From Bacteroidaceae bacterium (GTDB taxonomy: Bacteria > Bacteroidota > Bacteroidia > Bacteroidales > Bacteroidaceae), in contig JAFRTJ010000008.1 of the NCBI GenBank assembly GCA_017427185.1, positions 1 through 64,000 of the forward strand: DNA of 64,000 nucleotides, read 5' to 3'. The notes under the pieces were generated by a model, which had not been told where the DNA came from, made no database searches, and saw only the letters and a list, made by a program, of their open reading frames with translations. Numbering within the stretch: position 1 is the stretch's first letter; each line of letters opens with the position of its first letter. Below are positions 19,427-29,393 of the stretch, one piece after another. A program made the translations under genes and the position numbers.

Positions 19427-21261
19427 AACTGCTGCATATCATTCAGCTTACGATAATAACCATTCAGCGAAAGAAGTTGCTCGTGAGTACCACGCTCAAC
19501 GATTTGGCCTTCATGCAGAACACAAATCTCATCTGCGTTCTTGATGGTGCTCAATCTGTGAGCAATGGCTATCGTTGTACGACTCTTCATCAGGCGTTCC
19601 AAAGCCTCTTGCACAAGCCGCTCACTTTCGGTATCCAACGCACTTGTCGCTTCGTCCAAAATCAGAATGGGAGGATTCTTAAGGATAGCTCGAGCTATGG
19701 AAACACGTTGACGCTGTCCACCACTCAAACGACAACCACGATCGCCAACCATTGTATCATAGCCATTCTCGCTTTCCATGATGAACTCATGGGCATTTGC
19801 TATTCTGGCTGCTTGCTCCACCTGTTCCCTCGTTGCATTATCCACACCAAAAGAGATGTTGTTGAAGAACGTGTCATTGAAAAGAATCGCTTCTTGATTC
19901 ACGTTTCCAATCAGACTTCTCAAAGAGTGAATCGTCAGATTACGAATATCCTCTCCATCAATCGTGATGAATCCATGATCAATATCATGGTAACGAGGAA
20001 TCAGATCAACCAAAGTACTTTTACCAGAACCAGACTGTCCCACCAGGGCAATCGTTTTCCCTTTGGGGATGGTCAAACAAATGTCATGCAACACCTCTTG
20101 ACCTTCCTTGTAACTAAAAGAAACATGGTCAAGGCGAATCTCTTTGTTCAATCCCTTGATTTCAACAGGATGTTCTATCTCACGAATATTATTCTCTGCA
20201 CTCAGAATTCTATTGATACGCTCCATACTTGCCAATCCTTTCTGTATGGCATAACTGGCTTTACTCAAATCCTTGATGGGCTGCAAGGTGGTGTATAGGA
20301 TAACCAAATAGTAGATAAAAAGATTCGCATCAATAGAAGACTTCCCTGAGAAGATAAGCCATCCCCCAAACCATAAGACTATGACAATCATCACAGTACC
20401 CAGGAACTCGCTGACAGGATGAGCAGCAGATTGACGAATTGCAACACGATTTGCTATGTCGCGATATTCATTATTGATTTTCTGGAAACGGCGAAGCATT
20501 TTTCTTTCTGCGATAAAAGCCTTAACGACACGAAGTCCCCCCAAAGTTTCTTCTATCTGACTCATACTATCAGAAAGCTTTGCCTGCATTTGCAAAGATT
20601 TCGCCTTCAGCTTTTTGCCCACAAAACCTATCCCCCAACCAAGCAAGGGAACAACCAAGAGCGTAAAGAGGGTAAGCTGCCAGCTGATGAAAACTAATGT
20701 TCCTAAATAAACAAGAATGAAGATGGGATTCTTGATCAGCATATCCAAAGAGCTGTTGATGCTGGCATCCACTTCATTGACGTCCGTGCTAACCCGAGTC
20801 AAGATATCACCTTTTCGTTCCTCTGAGAAAAAAGAAAGAGGAAGATTGAGAATCTTTTTGTAGATATCATAGCGAATATCACGGATAACACCCGTTCTGA
20901 GAGGCATCAGCATTGCAGATCCTCCAAAATAAGTTGCAGTCTTCAATAACGTAAGAAACGAAAGAATAAGTCCCAACAAAAGCAATGTAGTAGCAGGGCC
21001 AAAAGCCTCAATCATTTCCTGAGAATAGTAGTAACCATTATTTTTGGCAACATCTATGAAGTTACCTATCCCCCCTGTCCCCCATGGAATAAAGGAAAAA
21101 TGCTCTGCATTAACCTTAAAGAGAATCTGCAAAATAGGCAATAGGATAGAGAAAGAGAATACATTAAATATAGCCGCAAGCACATTCATCACAAACGTAC
21201 CAACTATATACTTTTTGTAGTGGGCAAAATACCCACCCATCACATGATAAAACTCTTTCAT
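19423..21261 (-). CDS. MsbA-type ABC exporter (fused permease and ATPase)
   Basis: A 612-residue half-transporter with six membrane helices (about 1-330) followed by an ATPase domain: Walker A GQSGSGKST near residue 400, signature LSGGQRQR, Walker B ILILDEATSALD and the switch histidine in AIAHRLSTI. It works as a homodimer, and the family exports lipids such as lipid A, or glycolipids, or drugs. The four-base overlap with the LTA-synthase-like gene suggests that it supplies a lipid-linked substrate for these enzymes, which is inference. Confidence 0.87.
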   Translation of the reverse strand: MKEFYHVMGGYFAHYKKYIVGTFVMNVLAAIFNVFSFSILLPILQILFKVNAEHFSFIPWGTGGIGNFIDVAKNNGYYYSQEMIEAFGPATTLLLLGLILSFLTLLKTATYFGGSAMLMPLRTGVIRDIRYDIYKKILNLPLSFFSEERKGDILTRVSTDVNEVDASINSSLDMLIKNPIFILVYLGTLVFISWQLTLFTLLVVPLLGWGIGFVGKKLKAKSLQMQAKLSDSMSQIEETLGGLRVVKAFIAERKMLRRFQKINNEYRDIANRVAIRQSAAHPVSEFLGTVMIVIVLWFGGWLIFSGKSSIDANLFIYYLVILYTTLQPIKDLSKASYAIQKGLASMERINRILSAENNIREIEHPVEIKGLNKEIRLDHVSFSYKEGQEVLHDICLTIPKGKTIALVGQSGSGKSTLVDLIPRYHDIDHGFITIDGEDIRNLTIHSLRSLIGNVNQEAILFNDTFFNNISFGVDNATREQVEQAARIANAHEFIMESENGYDTMVGDRGCRLSGGQRQRVSIARAILKNPPILILDEATSALDTESERLVQEALERLMKSRTTIAIAHRLSTIKNADEICVLHEGQIVERGTHEQLLSLNGYYRKLNDMQQL

Positions 21262-21698
21262 TTGCGTCCAAAGTCTGCAGGTACCTCACCCCATTGAGAT
21301 GTTTCCCATTTCAGCAAACGAGCATGTCGCGGATTTTTGATTAACCAAATCTCAGCTCTTGCGATCAGCTGATACGTCACTTCCGATTCAGGGGTTCGTG
21401 CCAATTTCGTCTTGCATTTGCGATTCTTAACCCACAAGATTGCATTATAGCTATCACTATATACAGACATATTCCATCCTTTCTGCTTAATCATAGCTAG
21501 AGCATGCACGATAGCCAGAAATTCACCAATATTGTTGGTGCCATGTATAGGGCCAAAATGAAAAATCTGTTGACAATTACCCAAATATACCCCACGATAT
21601 TCCATGGGACCAGGGTTTCCACTGCATGCTGCATCTACAGCAATCGCATTCAACTCTACACAATCAGGGAAATGATACTCTTTTATTTTTTCTGGCAT
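21258..21698 (-). CDS. rnhA: Ribonuclease HI-like protein
   Basis: Cleaves the RNA strand of RNA-DNA hybrids. The 146-residue protein has the RNase H fold and four carboxylates in the expected order: Asp22 in AVDAACSGNPG, Glu59 in GEFLAI, Asp82 in VYSDS and Asp142 in ADFGRK. It lacks the N-terminal hybrid-binding domain. It starts shortly after argS and overlaps the exporter gene by four bases, so it is part of the argS operon. Confidence 0.87.
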   Translation of the reverse strand: MPEKIKEYHFPDCVELNAIAVDAACSGNPGPMEYRGVYLGNCQQIFHFGPIHGTNNIGEFLAIVHALAMIKQKGWNMSVYSDSYNAILWVKNRKCKTKLARTPESEVTYQLIARAEIWLIKNPRHARLLKWETSQWGEVPADFGRK

Positions 21699-21725
21699 TC
21701 CTTAATTTCTCTACAAGAAAGAATT

Positions 21726-23525
21726 CTACATTCTCTCAGGAACCTCGATACCCAACAATCCCATACCATTCTTGATAACCTGACTAACAGCAGCAGAGAG
21801 AGACAAACGAATAAAACGTTTCTTCTCATCCTCTTCTCGCAAGACACTGAAATCATGATAGAATTGATTGTATTCCTTGACCAATTCATAACAATAATTG
21901 GCAATACAACTGGGATTGTAATCCACACCAGCTTGGCTGACCGCTGCTGCGAATCCCTGCAGATGCTGAATCAAAGCAATCTCCTTGTCATTGAGTTCTG
22001 TATCTGTAGGCAACTTTTCTGGAACAATGATGCCAGACTCTGTTGCCTTACGCAAAATACTGCGAATGCGAGCATAGGTATATTGGATAAAAGGCCCTGT
22101 GTTACCATTAAAATCGATACTCTCTTCTGGATTGAAAAGCATATTCTTACGAGCATCTACCTTCAGAATAAAATATTTCAAGGCACCCATACCAACGATA
22201 CGTGCAATCTCCTGAGCCTCCGTTTCTGTAATGTTTTCGAGTTTGTTTACCTTATCCTTACTCATCTGGCGAGCATTGCTAATCATGGTAGCAATCAAAT
22301 CATCTGCATCCACTACAGTACCCTCACGACTTTTCATTTTGCCATTGGGAAGCTCTACCATACCATAGCTGAAATGAACCAAATCCTTGCCCCATTTGAA
22401 TCCTAATTTATCCAGAAGGATGGAAAGTACTTGGAAATGATAATTCTGCTCATTGCCAACTACATATATCATCTTATCGATAGGGTAGTCCTGAAAACGC
22501 AACTTTGCGGTACCGATATCCTGGGTCATGTAGACAGAAGTTCCATCAGAACGCAAAAGAAGTTTCTCATCCAGTCCTTCTTTTGTCAAATCTGCCCAGA
22601 CAGAACCATCCTCGCGACGATAAAAAAGCCCTTTCTTCAATCCTTCCTCCACCTTCTCCTTGCCTTCAAGATAGGTGTTACTCTCGTAATAAATCTTATC
22701 GAAGCTTACGCCAAGTGCCTTGTATGTCTCGTCAAACCCTTCGTATACCCATTCGTTCATTTTGTGCCATAAAGCACGAACCTCAGGATCGTTCTGCTCC
22801 CACTTCACCAACATGGCATGTGCCTCTTTCATCAAAGGAGCTTCATTCTTAGCGACATCCTCATCCATTCCTTGAGCAACAAGTTCCTTCACTTGCTCAC
22901 GATAATGCTTATCGAAGGCAACATAGTAATCTCCTATCAGATGATCGCCTTTCTTTCCACTGCTCTCAGGAGTCTCACCATTACCATACTTAAGCCATGC
23001 TAACATGCTTTTGCAAATATGAATTCCCCGATCATTCACTATATTGGTCTTCACCACTTTGTTTCCATTTGCCTGCATGACATTCGCCAAAGCCCAACCA
23101 AGCAAATTGTTGCGAACATGTCCTAAATGCAACGGTTTATTTGTGTTTGGACTACTGTATTCAATCATCACCAACGGGCTTTTATCCGTCACAGGGATGA
23201 AACCAAACGAATCATCCTGTTGAATGCTCTGCAGCAACTCAATCCATTGAGCAGAACTAATTGTCAAATTCAGGAATCCTTTGATAACATTAAATTTACT
23301 GATAACATCAGGAACCTTTGACACCAAATATTGTCCAACATCTTGAGCTGTATCTTCTGGTTTCTTATGACTCATCTTCAAAAGAGGAAAAACAACCAGT
23401 GTAAGCTGACCCTCAAATTCAGGACGGGTTTCCTGAAGTTGCACCAAATTATCTGACACTTGCTGACCATATAATTCCTCTAACCCTTTTTTAACCTCAT
23501 TTATAATCTTAACCGCTATTTCCAT
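21726..23525 (-). CDS. argS: Arginyl-tRNA synthetase
   Basis: Charges tRNA-Arg with arginine. The 599-residue class I enzyme has an N-terminal Add1 domain, the signature HLGH at 133-136 (after SSPNTNKPL), the KMSKS-equivalent MKSREGTVV and a C-terminal DALR anticodon-binding domain. The length is normal. It heads a minus-strand operon driven by the -7 element at 23553-23560. A tRNA-Arg gene is also in this window (29951). Confidence 0.95.
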   Translation of the reverse strand: MEIAVKIINEVKKGLEELYGQQVSDNLVQLQETRPEFEGQLTLVVFPLLKMSHKKPEDTAQDVGQYLVSKVPDVISKFNVIKGFLNLTISSAQWIELLQSIQQDDSFGFIPVTDKSPLVMIEYSSPNTNKPLHLGHVRNNLLGWALANVMQANGNKVVKTNIVNDRGIHICKSMLAWLKYGNGETPESSGKKGDHLIGDYYVAFDKHYREQVKELVAQGMDEDVAKNEAPLMKEAHAMLVKWEQNDPEVRALWHKMNEWVYEGFDETYKALGVSFDKIYYESNTYLEGKEKVEEGLKKGLFYRREDGSVWADLTKEGLDEKLLLRSDGTSVYMTQDIGTAKLRFQDYPIDKMIYVVGNEQNYHFQVLSILLDKLGFKWGKDLVHFSYGMVELPNGKMKSREGTVVDADDLIATMISNARQMSKDKVNKLENITETEAQEIARIVGMGALKYFILKVDARKNMLFNPEESIDFNGNTGPFIQYTYARIRSILRKATESGIIVPEKLPTDTELNDKEIALIQHLQGFAAAVSQAGVDYNPSCIANYCYELVKEYNQFYHDFSVLREEDEKKRFIRLSLSAAVSQVIKNGMGLLGIEVPERM

Positions 23526-23552
23526 TCCTTAATTTTCATTTTAAATTTGGCA

Positions 23553-23560
23553 CAAAAATA
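23553..23560 (-). promoter_or_regulatory. -7 element of the argS operon
   Basis: The complement reads TATTTTTG, with a TTTG-type -33 match (complement of 23581-23584) about 20 bp upstream. The -33 part overlaps the A-run used as the T-tail of the HU terminator. Confidence 0.6.
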
Positions 23561-23585
23561 CGCAAATTCATTGAAAGACACAAAA

Positions 23586-23610
23586 AAAGGAGAGCTTTTT
23601 GCTCTCCTTT
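23586..23610 (-). terminator. Terminator of the HU gene
   Basis: Perfect 10-bp arms 23586-23595 and 23601-23610 (AAAGGAGAGC / GCTCTCCTTT) with a five-T loop, followed on minus by a T-run. Confidence 0.88.
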
Positions 23611-23636
23611 ATGTTTCACTTGAATGCTATCAAGAA

Positions 23637-23900
23637 TTAAAGTGCCAAATCTGCACCTGCCTTAAACTTAACAACACTCTTTGCAGGGATGTCAATAGGT
23701 TTCTTTGTTGAAGGATTAATACCCTTGCGAGCGGGACGCTTTGCTACACTGAAAGTACCGAAACCAATCAAAGCAACTTTGTCACCTGCCTTTACTGCAG
23801 CGGTGATAGCATCCAATGTTGCATCCAATGCTTTTTTTGCATCTACTTTAGTCAAGCCTGCGCCTTCGGCGATCTTGGCAGTCAAATCTGTCTTATTCAT
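23637..23900 (-). CDS. HU-family nucleoid DNA-binding protein
   Basis: An 87-residue HU/IHF-type histone-like protein that binds and bends DNA as a dimer. Typical features are the N-terminal helix pair (MNKTDLTAKIAEGAGL), GFGTFSVAKRPARKGINPST around the beta arms and the C-terminal VVKFKAGADL. It is monocistronic with its own promoter (minus strand, 23956-23963) and a strong terminator. Confidence 0.95.
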   Translation of the reverse strand: MNKTDLTAKIAEGAGLTKVDAKKALDATLDAITAAVKAGDKVALIGFGTFSVAKRPARKGINPSTKKPIDIPAKSVVKFKAGADLAL

Positions 23901-23955
23901 ACGGATTGATTAAAAAATGTTTATAATAATAATGAATTTATTTGTTTTCTTAGGG

Positions 23956-23963
23956 CAAATATA
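23956..23963 (-). promoter_or_regulatory. -7 element of the HU gene
   Basis: The complement reads TATATTTG, 56 bp before the HU start. Confidence 0.6.
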
Positions 23964-24069
23964 TAGAAACTTAAGATATCTCCCAAGCTTTTTTTCGAAA
24001 AAATGCATCATTTAATAAAAAAAGATGATGATTGACAGCGTTTTTCATCTCTTTATGCACAAAATTATA

Positions 24070-24077
24070 TAACTTTG
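24070..24077 (+). promoter_or_regulatory. -7 element of the rhomboid gene
   Basis: TAACTTTG matches TAnnTTTG 30 bp before the ATG at 24107; this makes the upstream in-frame start at 24032 unlikely. Confidence 0.6.
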
Positions 24078-24106
24078 CCCACAAATTTAGCAATAAGATT
24101 TTGACA

Positions 24107-25048
24107 ATGAACAATATGCCCACAGTAACCAAGAACCTGTTAATCATAAACATACTCTTTTTTGCAGGACGATATGTCGCAAGCCTTTACAATATTAATT
24201 TAGATGACATTCTTGGCTTACATTTTTTCCTGGCTAAGAATTTTCATTACTACCAACTTTTCACCTACATGTTTATGCATGGCGGTTTGGAACATATCTT
24301 CTTCAACATGTTCGCCGTTTGGATGTTCGGCCGTATTATGGAGCAGACGATGGGAGTTCGCAGGTTTCTCTTCTACTATTTGACATGCGGCCTTGGAGCA
24401 GGTCTTATCCAAGAAATTGCTCAATTTGGAGAATACCTTTATTCTGGATACAATGCTTACGAACAGGTGAACATGAACGGAATGATTGTTGAAATGAGCG
24501 ATTACCTGAATCGATGGACTACTGTGGGAGCTTCAGGAGCCGTATATGGAATTTTGTTGTCTTTTGGCATGACATATCCTAATGAACGATTGTTCATTTT
24601 TCCCCTCCCCGTGCCTATCAAAGCAAAGTTTTTCGTCATAGGCTATGCCGTGATAGAACTTTTGTCTGCTCTTGGTAGATCCAGTGACGGAGTGGCTCAT
24701 TTCGCACATCTTGGCGGTATGCTGGTCGGCTTCTTGCTTCTTTTATACTGGAAGAATGGTGGAGGTCACAGAAAAAAATATGACAGAAAGAACCCTTATA
24801 ACACAAGGAGAAATTTCTCTCCCAAAGATTATTTCCATAGTCTGACAAATTTCTTTAAAAAGGAAAAAGGCCCTCACATTACTATTCAAAAAGGAGGTAA
24901 ATTTGCTTCTGATATGGAGTATAATCGGAAAAAGAAACAAAACCAAGAAGAAATTGATCACATTTTAGAAAAAATCAAGAAACATGGCTATGCCAGTCTA
25001 ACAGAAGAAGAGAAGACAAAACTCTTCAATGCCAGTCATGACGAATAA
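24107..25048 (+). CDS. Rhomboid-family intramembrane serine protease
   Basis: Cuts membrane proteins within the bilayer. The 313-residue product has six membrane helices with the rhomboid features: His63 and Asn67 in HIFFN, the nucleophile Ser143 in GASGAVYG and the catalytic His201 in HFAHLGG. A cytoplasmic, lysine-rich tail (about 220-313) follows. The frame is open from 24032, but the promoter at 24070-24077 favours the ATG at 24107. It overlaps the next gene, suggesting coupled translation. Confidence 0.88.
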   Translation: MNNMPTVTKNLLIINILFFAGRYVASLYNINLDDILGLHFFLAKNFHYYQLFTYMFMHGGLEHIFFNMFAVWMFGRIMEQTMGVRRFLFYYLTCGLGAGLIQEIAQFGEYLYSGYNAYEQVNMNGMIVEMSDYLNRWTTVGASGAVYGILLSFGMTYPNERLFIFPLPVPIKAKFFVIGYAVIELLSALGRSSDGVAHFAHLGGMLVGFLLLLYWKNGGGHRKKYDRKNPYNTRRNFSPKDYFHSLTNFFKKEKGPHITIQKGGKFASDMEYNRKKKQNQEEIDHILEKIKKHGYASLTEEEKTKLFNASHDE

Positions 25049-26126
25049 CAATCTTTCAGCAAAGGGACTTTGTGGAGTGAAACGTTTCCTGACAAGTCTT
25101 TTTTTAGGAGCCAACATCTTCACCATTCTACTCCTATGGGCATGCTGTTTTTCTACTTTTATATCAACAAGCGAACATCCCAGGCTCTCTTTGTTGGGTC
25201 TTGTTTTTCCTTTTTTTCTGCTTGCCAATCTTGCGTTTGTTCTATTTTGGATAATTTTCAAGTTTCGGCTCACATGGATTCCTTTACTTGGGATTCTTGT
25301 CATTTGGGGATATGTTCAGGATTATTTTCCAATGCACCTGCACAAATCCGAAAAAAGCGAACACGCATTAAAAATAATCACATATAACGTTGGCGGAGCA
25401 AAGGACAATGACATGAGAAATGAGATTATTGAGTATTGCAGGAATGCAAATGCTGATGTTCTCTGTTTCCAAGAAAATTTCTTCATTTTCCTCGATCGCC
25501 CAAATGTACGTTCCGCCCTCGACTCCTTGAACTATCAAATGATGAAAAATGGCGGATTGTGCATTTTGTCAAAATATCCTATTGTCAGTGACCCTATCCC
25601 CATCAACTATCCAACACGCTCTAACCACAGCTTGGCATGCATGATTGAATATCAAGGGGATACAATTCTTGTAATCAACAATCATTTGGAAAGCACTCAT
25701 TTGTCACCTGAGGAAAAGACAGACATCAAGGAGATAATAGAGGACCCAAATCACAAAAACGTGGAAGAGAAAGGACGTTTGTATGGAAATAAGCTTTCTG
25801 AAGCCGCACGATTTCGAGGAGCACAGACAGATACGATTTGTGCGATGATTGACAAATATAAGAACTACAGCATTATCGTATGCGGAGACTTTAATGACAC
25901 TCCCATTTCTTACACCTACCAAAAAATCAACAGTCTCCTAAATAACGCATTCAGAGAAAGTGGAAAAGGAGTAGGCATATCATACAACCAAAAAGGATTT
26001 TATGTGCGTATCGACCATCTTTTCCATTCGAAAGATTGGAGATCGTTTGATACACGCATTGATTCCCACATCCAGGCCTCAGATCACTACCCTTTAGTCT
26101 CATTCATCCAAAAAAACACCAAATAA
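25029..26126 (+). CDS. Membrane-anchored endonuclease/exonuclease/phosphatase-family protein
   Basis: The 365-residue protein has three N-terminal hydrophobic helices (about 17-100) and a DNase I-like EEP domain: TYNVGGAKDND, FQENFF with the metal-binding Glu, NNHLES, CGDFNDTP and the terminal SDHYPLV with the catalytic His. Family members hydrolyse phosphodiester bonds in nucleic acids, lipids or inositol phosphates, so the substrate is open. It overlaps the rhomboid gene by 20 bases (11 if translation starts at the ATG at 25038). Confidence 0.8.
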   Translation: MPVMTNNNLSAKGLCGVKRFLTSLFLGANIFTILLLWACCFSTFISTSEHPRLSLLGLVFPFFLLANLAFVLFWIIFKFRLTWIPLLGILVIWGYVQDYFPMHLHKSEKSEHALKIITYNVGGAKDNDMRNEIIEYCRNANADVLCFQENFFIFLDRPNVRSALDSLNYQMMKNGGLCILSKYPIVSDPIPINYPTRSNHSLACMIEYQGDTILVINNHLESTHLSPEEKTDIKEIIEDPNHKNVEEKGRLYGNKLSEAARFRGAQTDTICAMIDKYKNYSIIVCGDFNDTPISYTYQKINSLLNNAFRESGKGVGISYNQKGFYVRIDHLFHSKDWRSFDTRIDSHIQASDHYPLVSFIQKNTK

Positions 26127-26181
26127 ACGTTTATTTTTGATATTTTTTAGGTTAAAAGACGCTTAAGTCACAAAAAAAGCG

Positions 26182-26189
26182 TATCTTTG
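26182..26189 (+). promoter_or_regulatory. -7 element of secDF
   Basis: TATCTTTG followed by GC, 57 bp before the secDF start. Confidence 0.65.
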
Positions 26190-26246
26190 CGCCCAAATCT
26201 ATAAAAAGACGTAGTAAAAACAACAAATTATAAATAAATTACAACA

Positions 26247-29200
26247 ATGCAAAACAAAGGATTTGTAAAGTTTATCGCTGTCCTTTTGACTCTAATTTGC
26301 CTCTTCTACCTAAGTTTCTCTGTGGTTACCAACCACTATGAGGGAAAGGCTCAGAAGATTGCAGAGACAGAGGGTCAGGAAGCTGGTGATCGCTATTTGG
26401 ATTCTCTGCTCAACAACAAGGTATACCTCAATGTCTGGACATTGAAGGAATGCCGTGAAATGGGTATCGGACTGGGTCTGGATCTCAAGGGTGGAATGAA
26501 TGTCATTCTTGAGGTGAGCGTTCCTGATGTTATCAAAGCTTTGGCTGACCACAAAGAGGAAACCGACGAAAACTTCCGCAAGGCCGTCGAGCAGGCGACC
26601 AGCGAGGCTGCAAACAGCCAAAACGATTTTATTACCTTATTTATAAAAGACTACAAGGCTTTGGCACCTGACAAGGCACTTGCCGAGTTGTTTGCCACTC
26701 AACAATTGCGTGACAAAGTCACCACCAAGAGTTCAGACTCTGAGGTTGAGAGTGTTCTGAGAAAAGAGGTAAAATCTGCCATAGACAATTCTTACAATGT
26801 ATTGCGCACCCGTATTGACCGCTTCGGTGTGGTTCAGCCCAACATCCAAGCTTTGGAAGGCCAAGAAGGTCGCATCATGATTGAAATGCCAGGTGTGAAA
26901 GAACCTGAGCGCGTTCGTAAGCTTTTGCAAGGTAGTGCTAATCTGGAATTCTGGGAGACTTACAACACACAGGAAGTCGTTCCTTTCCTGGCAACTCTTG
27001 ACAGCAAGTTGGCAGCAGCCCTCAGCGGTATCAAAGAGGATGCAGCCTCTAACGAGGAAACCCCTGAAGAGACTGCCGTAACAGAGCCTCTTGAAAAAGA
27101 GGAAGCAAGCGCAGATGCCGACAGCACATCAAAAGAAAAAGACTTGGCTTCTGCTGTTGCTACCGATAAGGAGAATGGCGAGAACACACAATTAAGTGCT
27201 GAGGAAATAGAAAAAGTTCGCAAACAGCATCCCTTGCTGAGCCGTCTTCAAGTTGCTCAGGGTAATTTTGGATGCGTTGTAGGTTATGCCGCAAAACGCG
27301 ACATGGATGCTATCAGCGAACTGCTGGAGTCACCCGAGGCTAAAGAGGTTCTTCCCTCCGACCTTCGCCTGAAATGGGGCGTCAAGGGAATTGGAGAAGG
27401 CTCTTCTTCCAATGTTTATGAGCTTTATGCCATCAAAGTTACCGAGCGTAACGGTCATGCTCCTCTGGAGGGTGATGTCGTAACCGATGCAACTGACACA
27501 TACGACCAGCACGGACGTCCTTGCGTAAGCATGAAGATGAATGTGGATGGTGCACGTCGTTGGGCAGCCCTCACAAAGGCAAACCTCAAGCGTTGTGTCG
27601 CCATCGTTCTGGATGACAATGTATATAGTGCACCTACCGTACAGACCGAGATTACAGGTGGTAATTCTGAGATTACAGGTAACTTCACTGCCGAGGACAC
27701 TCGTGACTTGGCTAATGTCCTGAAGTCTGGTAAGATGCCCGCTCCTGCAAAGATTGTTAGCGAGGAAATCGTTGGTCCTTCTCTGGGTGCAGAATCCATC
27801 CAGCAAGGTATCTTGAGTTGTATCATCGCATTCTTGCTTCTGATGGTCTACATGATTGTCATGTATGGCTTTATCCCTGGAATGGTTGCCAACTGCGCAT
27901 TGATCCTGAACTTATTCTTCACCGTTGGTGTCCTGACAAGTTTCCAGGCAGCATTGACCATGAGTGGTATCGCTGGTATGGTACTGACCTTGGGTATGGC
28001 AGTGGATGCCAACGTGCTTATCTATGAGCGCGCCAAGGAAGAAATGAGAGCAGGCAAGAAGGTTCGTGAAGCTTTGAGCGCTGGTTACAGTAATGCATTC
28101 AGTGCCATCTTCGACTCCAACTTGACGAGTATCATCACTGCTGTCATCCTCTACTACTTCGGAACTGGTCCAATCCGCGGATTCGCCACTACCTTGTTCA
28201 TCGGTATCTGCGTCAGCTTCTTTACTGCTGTATTCTTGACCCGTGTAGTATACACTGAGGTAATGAATCGTGATAAGTGGTTAGGTTTGACGTTTAGAAC
28301 GCCCCTTGGCGACAAGTTGTCTTTCCAGAATCCTGCTTTCAAGTTCATGAGCGCATACAAGAAGAGTTTTGCCATTTTCGGAGCTCTTGCCATCATTAGT
28401 ATTGCATTCATTCTGGTTCGTGGATTCAGCGAGAGTATTGACTTCACTGGTGGACGCAACTTTGTTGTTCTCTTTGAGAAGGAAGTTCAGCCAGAAACCA
28501 TCCGTGGCTTACTGGCAGACGCATTCCCTGAGAGCAATACCAGCGCAATCGCTTTAGGAACAGAAGGCAAAACAATCCGTATCAGCACCAACTATCGCAT
28601 TGAAGAAGATGCCATTGAGATTGACAGCGAGATTGAAGAGAAACTGTTCAACACGCTCCAGCAAGGTGGTCTGTTGGCATCTGACTTGACTCTGGAGAAC
28701 TTCATCAACCGTGATGAGCGTGCCGGCGGTTCTATCATCAGCAGCCAGAAGGTAGGTCCCTCTGTAGCTGAGGATATTACTCGTGGTGCCATTTGGAGCG
28801 TTATCTTGGCCTTCATTGCCATCTTTGCTTACATCTTCATCCGTTTCCGCAATTTGTCATTCTCTATTGGTGCTATTACTGCATTGATTATTGACATTAT
28901 CTTGATTCTGGGTATGTATGCAATCTGCTGGGGCTGGATGCCATTCTCTCTTGAGATTGACCAAACCTTCATTGGTGCCGTATTGACCGCTATCGGTTAC
29001 TCTATCAATGACAAGGTGGTTGTATTTGACCGTATCCGTGAGAATATCAACCTCTATCCCAAGCGTGACCGTCAGGAACTCTTTAATGTATCTCTGAACA
29101 CTACATTGAACCGTACCATCAACACCTCTGTATCAACATTCATTGTATTGGCAGTTATCTTCTGCTTAGGTGGAGCCAGCATCCGCAGCTTCGCCTTCGC

Positions 29201-29309
29201 AATGATTCTTGGTGTCATCTTTGGTACATGTTCTTCTGTCTTCGTTGCAGCTCCTACAGCTTACCTCACCATGGGTAAGACCATCAAGGAAGAATCTGCA
29301 AAGAATTGA
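26247..29309 (+). CDS. secDF: Fused protein translocase subunit SecDF
   Basis: Uses proton motive force to help pull secreted proteins through SecYEG. The 1020-residue polypeptide joins SecD (N-terminal helix, LGLDLKGGMNV, P1 domain, then helices with AVDANVLIYERAKEE) and SecF (from about residue 700, with DFTGGRNFVVLF and GYSINDKVVVFDRIREN). Fusion is usual in Bacteroidetes. An acidic, low-complexity Glu/Ala/Ser stretch (about 265-325) is inserted in the periplasmic part of SecD, which is longer than in many homologues. Confidence 0.95.
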   Translation: MQNKGFVKFIAVLLTLICLFYLSFSVVTNHYEGKAQKIAETEGQEAGDRYLDSLLNNKVYLNVWTLKECREMGIGLGLDLKGGMNVILEVSVPDVIKALADHKEETDENFRKAVEQATSEAANSQNDFITLFIKDYKALAPDKALAELFATQQLRDKVTTKSSDSEVESVLRKEVKSAIDNSYNVLRTRIDRFGVVQPNIQALEGQEGRIMIEMPGVKEPERVRKLLQGSANLEFWETYNTQEVVPFLATLDSKLAAALSGIKEDAASNEETPEETAVTEPLEKEEASADADSTSKEKDLASAVATDKENGENTQLSAEEIEKVRKQHPLLSRLQVAQGNFGCVVGYAAKRDMDAISELLESPEAKEVLPSDLRLKWGVKGIGEGSSSNVYELYAIKVTERNGHAPLEGDVVTDATDTYDQHGRPCVSMKMNVDGARRWAALTKANLKRCVAIVLDDNVYSAPTVQTEITGGNSEITGNFTAEDTRDLANVLKSGKMPAPAKIVSEEIVGPSLGAESIQQGILSCIIAFLLLMVYMIVMYGFIPGMVANCALILNLFFTVGVLTSFQAALTMSGIAGMVLTLGMAVDANVLIYERAKEEMRAGKKVREALSAGYSNAFSAIFDSNLTSIITAVILYYFGTGPIRGFATTLFIGICVSFFTAVFLTRVVYTEVMNRDKWLGLTFRTPLGDKLSFQNPAFKFMSAYKKSFAIFGALAIISIAFILVRGFSESIDFTGGRNFVVLFEKEVQPETIRGLLADAFPESNTSAIALGTEGKTIRISTNYRIEEDAIEIDSEIEEKLFNTLQQGGLLASDLTLENFINRDERAGGSIISSQKVGPSVAEDITRGAIWSVILAFIAIFAYIFIRFRNLSFSIGAITALIIDIILILGMYAICWGWMPFSLEIDQTFIGAVLTAIGYSINDKVVVFDRIRENINLYPKRDRQELFNVSLNTTLNRTINTSVSTFIVLAVIFCLGGASIRSFAFAMILGVIFGTCSSVFVAAPTAYLTMGKTIKEESAKN

Positions 29310-29326
29310 TTAATCAGCGTAATATA

Positions 29327-29363
29327 TTTGTGGGGCATTCCTTTGTCAGGGGTGCCCCACAAA
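29327..29363 (+). terminator. Hairpin after secDF
   Basis: Perfect 11-bp arms 29327-29337 and 29353-29363 (TTTGTGGGGCA / TGCCCCACAAA) with a 15-base loop. No strong T-run follows, so it may terminate weakly or stabilise the mRNA end. Confidence 0.6.
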
Positions 29364-29393
29364 CGTTTGAGATTATTTTGAACAAAAAGAATT

